Assembly (NCBI GenBank): GCA_946539945.1
Contig: CAMNHX010000073.1
Location: 1 to 7,389 of the forward strand
DNA length: 7,389 bases
Source of the DNA: an uncultured Desulfobulbus sp.
GTDB taxonomy: Bacteria; Desulfobacterota; Desulfobulbia; Desulfobulbales; Desulfobulbaceae
Direction: 5' to 3'
Of this stretch, positions 1 through 6,486 are shown piece after piece. Below the pieces are notes generated by a model. The model was not told the origin of the DNA and did no database searches. It saw nothing but the letters and a program-made list of their open reading frames with translations. Every line of letters begins with the position of its first letter. The stretch's first letter is position 1. The translations under genes and the position numbers were made by a program.

Positions 1-3
1 CGG

Positions 4-34
4 CAGGAGATGCTTCACTTCGTTCAGCATGACA
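4..34. repeat. Imperfect palindrome resembling a dispersed intergenic repeat
   Basis: ATGCT (10-14) and AGCAT (26-30) form inverted arms around a centre containing CACTTCGT, flanked by GGAG and GACA. Read on the minus strand, the pattern TCATGCTGAACGAAGTGAAG resembles widespread bacterial intergenic repeats of the type TCATTCTGAGCGAAGCGAAG, which I know from several genomes. It lies about 42 nt downstream of the ABC-F stop, a usual location for such elements. The family assignment is from memory and needs a genome search. Confidence 0.4.
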
Positions 35-75
35 TAAAAAGTGAAAACGGAATTGATCTAATGCAGACGTGCCCC

Positions 76-2079
76 TCACTCTCCTGCCATTTCTCCCTCA
101 ATCGCGGCTATGGCTTCCTGCGCCTCTTCCCATCGCTCGTAGGCCCGATCCAGATGCCGCTGCACCTGTGCATATTCCCGGCTGACTTCCGCCCACTTCT
201 CCTGATCCCCGTATAATTTGGGTTCAGCCATTTGCGCCTCAAGCTCCTTTTTACGGGTCTCCAGTTTCTCCACTTCCGCTTCAGCTTCCTCGTTCCTCTT
301 CTTCCAGGGACCCAGTTTTTTATTCAGGGCCTGCCGCTCCTGGACGCGCTGACGGCGTTGCTCCTTTTTGTTGGCGCTGGTCTCTGCTGGCGCGGATTTG
401 TCAGATCTGACCGCTTTCTCCCTGCTCCCCTGCGCCGGAACACTGGCACTGCTCCGCCCTGCCCCGCTGTCCTCCAGCCGCTTCCTGCGTTCCAGCCAGT
501 CGTCGATGTTGCCCTCGTACAGTGTGGCCTGACCATCCCTGATCTCCAGCACCTTGTTGACAAAACCGTTCACAAAGAAGCGGTTGTGCGACACCACAAT
601 CACGCTGCCCTCATACTGGGCCATGGCCTCCTGCAAGACCTCCTGCGAACTCATGTCCAGATGGTTGGTTGGCTCGTCCAGAAGCATCAGGTTTGCGGGT
701 TTGGCCAGCATCCTGGCCAGCGCCACCCGTGACTTTTCACCGCCAGAGAGTACGCGCACCAGCTTTTCCACACTGTCGCCGGTGAAGAGAAAGGCCCCCA
801 GAAGAGAGCGCACCTGCGTGATGTTCAGGTCAGGCGCGACCCTGTACACCGTATCCAAAACGGTCTGGTCCGGGGCCAGTTCCTGTGCCTGATGCTGTCC
901 GAAGTACGACAAACTCACGTTGTGACCGTACTTGATCTCGCCATCCGCCTTTTCCAGCCCGGCCAGCATCTTCAAAAAAGTGGTCTTGCCCGCGCCGTTC
1001 ACCCCGATGACGCCCAGCTTGTCGCCCCGCTGGAGCGTAAAACTCATCCCGGAAAACACGGTCTTCTCGCCAAAACGCTTGCCCACCCCGGAAAGCGTCA
1101 GGACCTCGCGGCCAGAGGGCGGGGCAGGCGGAAAGTGAAAATGGATGCTGCGCTCGGTTTCAGCAAGCTCAATCAGCTCCATCTTTTCCAGTTGCTTGAC
1201 CCGGCTTTGCACTTGCCGCGCCTTGGTGGAAGTGGCGCGGAAACGGGCGATAAAGCGCTCGGTCTGTCGGATCTGCGCCTGCTGGTTTTCCCAGGCAGCG
1301 CGTTCCAGTTCCAGACGTTGGGCCTTTTCCGCCACATAGTGCGAATAGTTGCCACGAAACACGGTGAGCTTGCCCAGACTCAACTCCCAGGTGATACGGG
1401 TGATGCGGTCCAGAAAGGCGCGGTCATGGGAGATCAGCATGATGGCGCCCTGATACTGCTGCAGGAAATCCTCCAGCCAGGTGAGCGACTCAATGTCCAG
1501 ATGGTTGGTCGGTTCATCCAGAAGGAGCAGGGCAGGCTTCTGCAAGAGGAGTCGGGCCAGCAAAAGCCGCATCACCCAACCGCCGGAAAACTTGCTGATC
1601 TCGCGGTCCAGATCCTCTGGCTTGAAGCCCAAACCAAAGAGCACACGCTCAACTCTGGAGCGCATATTGAAGAGATCGCCAGCTTCAAGCTGGTGCTGCA
1701 ATTCGCCCTGCCGGGCCAGCAGACTGTCCATTTCCGGATCATCTGGATCAATGTCTGCCAGCCTGCCGTTCAGGGCAGCCAGTTCTTCCTGTTGAGCCAG
1801 CACGTTGTCAAAGGCGCTTTCCGCCTCTTCATAGAGGGTGCGGCCAGTCCTGTCCAGGTTGGGTTCCTGGGGCAGATAGGCCACGGAAAACCAGCCTGCG
1901 CGGTTGACCACACCGGGATCCGTGTCCTGCAAGCCAGCCATGATGCGCATGAGCGTGGACTTGCCCGCGCCATTCACCCCGACCAGACCCACGCGGTCAC
2001 CGCTGTGAATCTGTGCGGATACTTCGTTAAACAGGTGTTTGCCGCCGTATTGCAGGGAAAGTTTGTTGACGTTCAGCAT
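76..2079 (-). CDS. ABC-F family ATPase, YheS-like
   Basis: This is a 667-residue soluble protein with two ABC ATPase domains and no membrane segments, as in the ABC-F family that acts on ribosomes. Domain 1 has Walker A GVNGAGKST (34-42), the signature FSGGW (164-168), Walker B LLLLDEPTNHLD (184-195) and the switch ISHDR. Domain 2 has GVNGAGKTT (359-367), LSGGEKSR (444-451), LMLLDEPTNHLD (464-475) and VSHNR. Both catalytic glutamates are present. The interdomain linker (about 245-315), with FRATSTKARQVQSRVKQLEKMELI, resembles E. coli YheS. The tail has a Ser/Ala-rich spacer (about 533-570) and then a charged coiled coil to the end, also seen in YheS-type proteins. The ATG start fits the family N-terminus. 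It shares strand with the restriction genes but is separated by 268 nt, so it is probably a separate unit. The usual role is ribosome-associated ATPase; an antibiotic-protection role is possible but not indicated. Confidence 0.95.
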   Translation of the reverse strand: MLNVNKLSLQYGGKHLFNEVSAQIHSGDRVGLVGVNGAGKSTLMRIMAGLQDTDPGVVNRAGWFSVAYLPQEPNLDRTGRTLYEEAESAFDNVLAQQEELAALNGRLADIDPDDPEMDSLLARQGELQHQLEAGDLFNMRSRVERVLFGLGFKPEDLDREISKFSGGWVMRLLLARLLLQKPALLLLDEPTNHLDIESLTWLEDFLQQYQGAIMLISHDRAFLDRITRITWELSLGKLTVFRGNYSHYVAEKAQRLELERAAWENQQAQIRQTERFIARFRATSTKARQVQSRVKQLEKMELIELAETERSIHFHFPPAPPSGREVLTLSGVGKRFGEKTVFSGMSFTLQRGDKLGVIGVNGAGKTTFLKMLAGLEKADGEIKYGHNVSLSYFGQHQAQELAPDQTVLDTVYRVAPDLNITQVRSLLGAFLFTGDSVEKLVRVLSGGEKSRVALARMLAKPANLMLLDEPTNHLDMSSQEVLQEAMAQYEGSVIVVSHNRFFVNGFVNKVLEIRDGQATLYEGNIDDWLERRKRLEDSGAGRSSASVPAQGSREKAVRSDKSAPAETSANKKEQRRQRVQERQALNKKLGPWKKRNEEAEAEVEKLETRKKELEAQMAEPKLYGDQEKWAEVSREYAQVQRHLDRAYERWEEAQEAIAAIEGEMAGE

Positions 2080-2347
2080 AAAAGATAGGGAAAAGGTGAG
2101 GGAATCTGTTTGCTCTCCTCCCTGCCTGCCTACAGGCTGAGGAGGAAGTCAATGGCGTTCAAAACGTTTGCAGCAGGGTAGAGCGCCTGCCACTCCCTGG
2201 TTACGGCTTTGGGCATTCTGTTCTCCGTGGCTCAAGAGCATCCCTGCCGACAGCCCAATGTTTCGCCGCAAACCAGCTTGTTTTTCACACCCTTTGCGCG
2301 TCATCTTGTCTCTCATCTTGACTCAAAAACAATGGTTCAGTGGGAGG
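2080..2347. other. Intergenic spacer between the ankyrin gene and the ABC-F gene
   Basis: This 268-nt stretch should hold the 3' end of the mod-res-ankyrin transcript and the promoter of the ABC-F gene. I see no RNA gene, no U-tract terminator after the ankyrin stop and no convincing minus-strand -35/-10 pair. The only clear structure is the hairpin at 2115-2144. The ABC-F start has no strong Shine-Dalgarno sequence just upstream. Confidence 0.6.
2115..2144. repeat. Imperfect inverted repeat (hairpin) upstream of the ABC-F gene
   Basis: The outer arms CTCCTC (2115-2120) and GAGGAG (2139-2144) pair, and inside them GCCTG (2124-2128) pairs with CAGGC (2133-2137) around the 4-nt loop CCTA. A 3-by-1 internal loop separates the two stems. 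No T-run follows on either strand, so it is not a standard intrinsic terminator. It lies 36 nt before the ABC-F start codon and could be a leader hairpin or a degraded terminator of the upstream operon. Confidence 0.4.
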
Positions 2348-3487
2348 TCAATCCTTGCGCGGAATCTTTCCAGTGAGCAGGTATTGCACCAGCAGCGCAA
2401 TCACTTCCTCATGGCGGGCTTCTATGGCCAAGCTCACGGCTGTATCGCCTTCATTGGTCCGTGCGTATATATCTGCTCCTGCCTCAAGCAGCAGGACAAC
2501 CATCTCTGTCTCGCCTTGTAGTGCTGCCCCCATGAGTGCGGTCACTGATCTGCTGTTCCTGGCGTTGACATCTGCGCCAGCAGCCAGCAGCAAACGAACC
2601 ACCTCAAGATGACCATATGTGGCGGAGCGCATAATTGCCGTCTCACCGCCATGGGTGGCCATATTCACCTGCGCTCCAGCGCTCAACAGCAGACGGACCA
2701 CCTTGGTATAGCCACCTATTGCTGCATACATCAATGCTGTCCAACCGCCTTCACTTACCGCATCCACCTCGGCCCCGGCTTCCAGCAACTGTACTGCTAC
2801 CTTCACCTGGCCTTCCTCTGCTGCCGCGATCAACGCTGTAGTGCCGATCTTGTTGCAGGCATTGACCTCTGCACCTGCTGCAAGCAACAGGCGTGTCACC
2901 TCTGTACTGCCCCTTGCTGCTGCCCGTATCAATGCGGTATCGCCGTCGTTGCTGGCGATATTTACTTCAGCGCCCATAGTGAGCAGTATCTCCGTGAAGT
3001 CAGCATAGCCGAACTCTGCGGCAATCAGGAGCGGTGTCCAGCCATCGCTTCTTTTGCAGTTCGGGTCTGCGTCATGGCCAAACAACACCACAGCCGCACT
3101 GGCATGGCCGAACTCTGCGGCGCACAACAGCGCGTTCCAACCGTCAGCCAAGGCTGCATTCACATCTGCGCCGGCGTCCAGCAACAGACACATCATATTG
3201 ATATGGCCCTCCTGGGTAGCAGCCATCAAGGCTGTCCAGCCCCGGTTTATGCCTTGGCTTGTTGTTGCGTTCACGTCTGCTCCGGCCTCGAGCAGCACGC
3301 GTGCCACCTCTGTATGCCCGCATTCAGCAACAACGGTCAGCACCCGCCCGCCATCCCGGACAACCATGTTCGCGCCGCACTCTGCAACCAGTTCACTCAC
3401 CAGAGGCACATCGTTGTTGAGAATCGCTTCAAGGAAGCGGGCGCGTTTGTCCTTTCCCGTGCCTTTTTTCTTCTTCGTTTTCTTCAT
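2348..3487 (-). CDS. Ankyrin-repeat protein, third gene of the mod-res operon
   Basis: This is a 379-residue protein made almost entirely of ankyrin repeats, a fold that binds other proteins. Consensus cores of the form GxTALxxAAxxGxxxVVxLLLxAGADVNA recur at a strict 33-residue period. Anchor glycines or equivalents fall at about 47, 83, 116, 149, 182, 215, 248, 281, 314 and 347, plus a degenerate unit at about 15-46. The first spacing is 36 residues instead of 33. The N-terminus is strongly basic (nine K/R in the first 15 residues), while the repeat body is acidic. There is no signal peptide, membrane segment or enzymatic domain, so a cytoplasmic partner-binding protein is expected. The ATG at 3487 is preferred; a TTG two codons upstream (3493) is possible. 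The start lies 16 nt after the res stop, which implies co-transcription and probably coupled translation. The partner is unknown; regulation of or docking to Res/Mod is an inference from position only. Confidence 0.93.
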   Translation of the reverse strand: MKKTKKKKGTGKDKRARFLEAILNNDVPLVSELVAECGANMVVRDGGRVLTVVAECGHTEVARVLLEAGADVNATTSQGINRGWTALMAATQEGHINMMCLLLDAGADVNAALADGWNALLCAAEFGHASAAVVLFGHDADPNCKRSDGWTPLLIAAEFGYADFTEILLTMGAEVNIASNDGDTALIRAAARGSTEVTRLLLAAGAEVNACNKIGTTALIAAAEEGQVKVAVQLLEAGAEVDAVSEGGWTALMYAAIGGYTKVVRLLLSAGAQVNMATHGGETAIMRSATYGHLEVVRLLLAAGADVNARNSRSVTALMGAALQGETEMVVLLLEAGADIYARTNEGDTAVSLAIEARHEEVIALLVQYLLTGKIPRKD

Positions 3488-3503
3488 GAGCAAGAGAAAG
3501 GTT

Positions 3504-6464
3504 TCACTTTGTTTGCATCAACTCCTGCACAATGGACAACATTTCCCGATTTCCGATTTGTGTTCTGAAACGTACGTCAAAGCCATCCAGCTTCAACTGC
3601 GCAAAGAATTTCTCGGCGCAGGAAATTTTCATGGTCTCACTGCCGCGCAGGTCTGTTTTCCCTTCCACATCTTTGGTCTCAACAATAATGTTCAGTTCTC
3701 GCTTACCATTTTCCCGTCTGACTACATACATGAAATCAGGGCTGTAATTGCCGTCAATGGTGGGAATGGCAAAACTCCGGCGCGGAATTTTTCCATATAC
3801 AATTACATCCTGAATCTCTGTCATTATATTTTTACGCTCAAGAGGAGAATCATAGACTATAGCGTCATACAAGTATTTCGGTAGGGGCACAGCCTTTTCA
3901 AAGTGAATGCCGAGTCTTCCCAACACAACTTCATCCCGCAGCTTGCCCGAAGCATCTGTCAGGGCTGTTTCTTTGGTTGTATAATGCGCTTGTTTGTATT
4001 GAATTTGTCCCATAATATTTTGAACCTTCCATTCATTGAATTGGGAGACAAATCGGGAAACAGAATGTTCATTCATCATATCATCTAGAAAATTATGTGT
4101 TTGAAAATACTTTATCAGAATAGTATGAATAGTTTTGACTGGAATTGATGTCGCCTTGTTGATGCGCAACAAGAATGCATTGTAAGGGATTTTGCGGCTT
4201 GCAGTAGCATACGAAGTTACAGGTTCTGACAGCAAGAGGGCTTGGCCGTCCTTGGTTGAAAGGATGCTGCGGTCACTGGTCATGGTCTGGACGGCGAAAA
4301 CATCATCGGCCAGTATGAACTCATGCTCTATTCTTTCATTCAGTTCCTGATTAAAAAAGATGATGTATTTACGGCTGATCTGTTCCCACAGTTCTTTCAG
4401 CGCTGCGTATTGCGCGGGACGAATTTTCACTGTCCCGATTTCCTTCCTGTTTCTATCTGTAACTTTGACATTTTTGAGTCCATACATATCAAATTCAGGA
4501 TACTCTGCAAGAAATTCCATTATATCTTCAGCAAGAACAACAGCATGTCGATCAATGTACTTTTTTGCCCGCAGAGCATCGAACAAATCGTCTGCACTTA
4601 TTCCGCGCAATCCTGCGACACGGAGCAGTTCATCATCAGAAATAACCCATTTTTCCCTGCGAACCCTGTCGCCATTGATTTCGGCGACAAGTTTACCGGC
4701 AAAATCCGCTTCCTTGAAATCCACAATATAGTTGAGCATGAACTGCTCATTGCCGATGCGGTTGCCATATTCATCCACTGGCAGGCGCAGGCCGCGCCCT
4801 ACTTCCTGCAGCTTGCTGATTTCGCTGCCACTGGATCGCAGTTTGACGATGGTGAACACATTGGGATTGTCCCAGCCCTCTTTCAGGGTCCACTTGGAAA
4901 ACAGAAAACGACGCACATTCCAGGACCCGTCATGGTTCTTGAATTGCAGTAAACCTTTCTTGTTACGGAGAATGTCATCGACTTCCTTGGCAATGGACTC
5001 ATCACTGTCGCTGTTGTCTTGGGCAAAATATCCTGCACTGCAAGCCTGCAGGTCATGCAAACTGGCACGCAGAAAATTTGCATATTCTTCCGTCGTGTCT
5101 GGTTGCCGCAGTTCATGTTCCAATCGTTCCTGTAGCAGGGCGGTAAACATGTCGCGCAGCCAGGCGCTCTTCCCGTCCGCATCACCACGGAAGGAGTCGA
5201 TGTCTTCAATAAAAAACAGGCTCAAGGTCTTGATACGTTGCACACGGTTGAAATTCTGGCGTTCCGTTTCAAAGTGACGTTGCAGAGCCAAACGTAACAT
5301 GGCTTCCTGATAGGAGGTAGAATAAATATCTACATCAAATTCTTCTCCTTTACGTCTTATTTGTCCATTTGACAGTTCAATGAAATCCTTGCCTATTGCC
5401 GTGATATTTATACCAGCCATGTCTTCGCTGATAGACCCGAAGGATTCATTTTTGCGCAAGGTCAATGTGTGGCTTTTTGTGGCGGTTATATGCTGCAGGG
5501 TAACGGAATCACGCGAGGATATGGCGCTTATTCTGATTTTTTCAGGTTTCTTGCTGACAGGTTCAAAGTGTTCCTTGGCAACGCCTTTCACCAGATTCTG
5601 GTTGAAGGATTCATAAGCGTTCAGGTTGTAGAGTAGATTTTCATAATCCTTGCGCGTCACTTTCTGCTTGCCCCGGCCTTCTGTTTTGTCCGGGAAGGTC
5701 GCGCCGAAGCGGATAACGCATTGGGGTCTGATTTCCTGCTGAATGACGGAGAAAGCCTTTTGTGAACGCTCAAAGCGGTGCGGCTCGTCAATGATGACAA
5801 AGGGCCGTGTGGCGCGCAGGGCGTCATAGGGACGGTAAAAGCCCGCGATAATCTGGTCATAGTCCTCACGCCCCAACATGCCGTCCTTGCGGTCAGAGAG
5901 CAGACCCATGTTCACCAGCAACACGTAAATACGGTTGCTGTTCCGGCTTGAAGCGCTGACGAAATCGCGCACTTCCGAAGGAAACCAGCGTTTACCCTTT
6001 TTCGCCTGCCGTGCCTGAAGCACACAGAGGGTCATTTCCGCATGATAGCCGCGATCGTTGCTGAAATGCCGCGTTACATCAGGATCTCCCAGAAAGGATT
6101 TTGCCCCTTCCTTGACAGCCAATGAAGGCACAGCCACAATGAACTTGCTGATGCCGAAACGCCGGTGCAGTTCGTACATGGCATGGGCATAAACGTATGT
6201 CTTTCCCGTGCCGGTCTCCATCTTGATGTCCAGATTCAGACATTGCTGCGGTTGGGTGTAGCGCTGCAACAGCGGTTCCACGTTGTATTGCGGGTCGCTT
6301 TGCACGGCCTTTATGTTGTCGCCTATCCGTGTGGCGACAAAATCCAGTTCTGGATTGGTAAAGGTCTGCGCAGGACTGCGCAGGACAAGCCCGTCAAATG
6401 TCCTGATCAGGGCATCAACTGCTTTTTGTTGGTGTTCAAGCCCGCTTTGGTATTTGATTTCCAT
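3504..6464 (-). CDS. res: Type III restriction enzyme Res subunit (SF2 helicase plus PD-(D/E)XK nuclease)
   Basis: This is a complete 986-residue restriction subunit, close to the usual length of type III Res proteins. It forms a complex with Mod, uses ATP to communicate along DNA between unmethylated sites, and cleaves a fixed distance from the site. Motifs in order: Walker A METGTGKT (82-89), DEPH (226-229), RFGATF (252-257), KEGWDNPNV (528-536), QEVGRGLRLP (553-562), and a C-terminal nuclease with NYSPDF (906-911) and VETK (928-931), the PD-(D/E)XK pattern. The ATG at 6464 is chosen because MEIKYQSGLEHQQ matches the family N-terminus; an in-frame TTG at 6503 would add 13 unrelated-looking residues and overlap mod. 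No good Shine-Dalgarno sequence precedes either start, so translation may be coupled to mod. The middle of the gene is AT-rich (line 4081-4140 about 23% GC). All key residues appear intact. Confidence 0.95.
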   Translation of the reverse strand: MEIKYQSGLEHQQKAVDALIRTFDGLVLRSPAQTFTNPELDFVATRIGDNIKAVQSDPQYNVEPLLQRYTQPQQCLNLDIKMETGTGKTYVYAHAMYELHRRFGISKFIVAVPSLAVKEGAKSFLGDPDVTRHFSNDRGYHAEMTLCVLQARQAKKGKRWFPSEVRDFVSASSRNSNRIYVLLVNMGLLSDRKDGMLGREDYDQIIAGFYRPYDALRATRPFVIIDEPHRFERSQKAFSVIQQEIRPQCVIRFGATFPDKTEGRGKQKVTRKDYENLLYNLNAYESFNQNLVKGVAKEHFEPVSKKPEKIRISAISSRDSVTLQHITATKSHTLTLRKNESFGSISEDMAGINITAIGKDFIELSNGQIRRKGEEFDVDIYSTSYQEAMLRLALQRHFETERQNFNRVQRIKTLSLFFIEDIDSFRGDADGKSAWLRDMFTALLQERLEHELRQPDTTEEYANFLRASLHDLQACSAGYFAQDNSDSDESIAKEVDDILRNKKGLLQFKNHDGSWNVRRFLFSKWTLKEGWDNPNVFTIVKLRSSGSEISKLQEVGRGLRLPVDEYGNRIGNEQFMLNYIVDFKEADFAGKLVAEINGDRVRREKWVISDDELLRVAGLRGISADDLFDALRAKKYIDRHAVVLAEDIMEFLAEYPEFDMYGLKNVKVTDRNRKEIGTVKIRPAQYAALKELWEQISRKYIIFFNQELNERIEHEFILADDVFAVQTMTSDRSILSTKDGQALLLSEPVTSYATASRKIPYNAFLLRINKATSIPVKTIHTILIKYFQTHNFLDDMMNEHSVSRFVSQFNEWKVQNIMGQIQYKQAHYTTKETALTDASGKLRDEVVLGRLGIHFEKAVPLPKYLYDAIVYDSPLERKNIMTEIQDVIVYGKIPRRSFAIPTIDGNYSPDFMYVVRRENGKRELNIIVETKDVEGKTDLRGSETMKISCAEKFFAQLKLDGFDVRFRTQIGNREMLSIVQELMQTK

Positions 6465-6465
6465 A

Positions 6466-6478
6466 GTTTCGCAGAAAC
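6466..6478 (-). promoter_or_regulatory. Short perfect hairpin directly before the res start codon
   Basis: GTTTC and GAAAC form a perfect 5-bp stem with the 3-nt loop TGC on the minus strand, ending one base before the preferred res ATG at 6464. It sits in the 22-nt gap after the mod stop, where a ribosome binding site would be expected but is not seen. It could limit independent initiation so that Res is made mainly by ribosomes finishing mod. The stem is short and may be chance. Confidence 0.25.
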
Positions 6479-6486
6479 GTGATGGT

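Noticed and set aside
892..2088. Long plus-strand open frame (398 codons) opposite the ABC-F gene
   Set aside because: It is an antisense shadow of a highly conserved ABC-F gene; the translation has no recognisable domain.
2149..2304. 51-codon minus-strand frame in the spacer upstream of the ABC-F gene, possible leader peptide
   Set aside because: It has no strong ribosome binding site, no recognisable motif and no attenuator with a U-tract after it; a random frame of this size is expected.
2314..2335. T-run after the ankyrin stop as an intrinsic terminator
   Set aside because: The minus-strand run of five T is not preceded by a stable GC-rich hairpin.
3464..3469. Six-base A tract (minus strand) near the ankyrin start, possible slippery or phase-variable site
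   Set aside because: Zero-frame codons are AAG AAA AAA GGC, which does not match the usual -1 heptamer phase, and six bases is short for phase variation.
2609..3568. Plus-strand open frame (319 codons) opposite the ankyrin gene
   Set aside because: Its periodic Cys/His-rich pattern is the antisense reading of the 99-bp ankyrin repeats; no independent evidence supports it.
3504..6464. Stand-alone helicase-nuclease of another defence system instead of type III Res
   Set aside because: The adjacent Mod with the INLDIRY tail and the family-specific METGTGKT, DEPH and QEVGRGLRLP motifs make a type III Res the clear choice.
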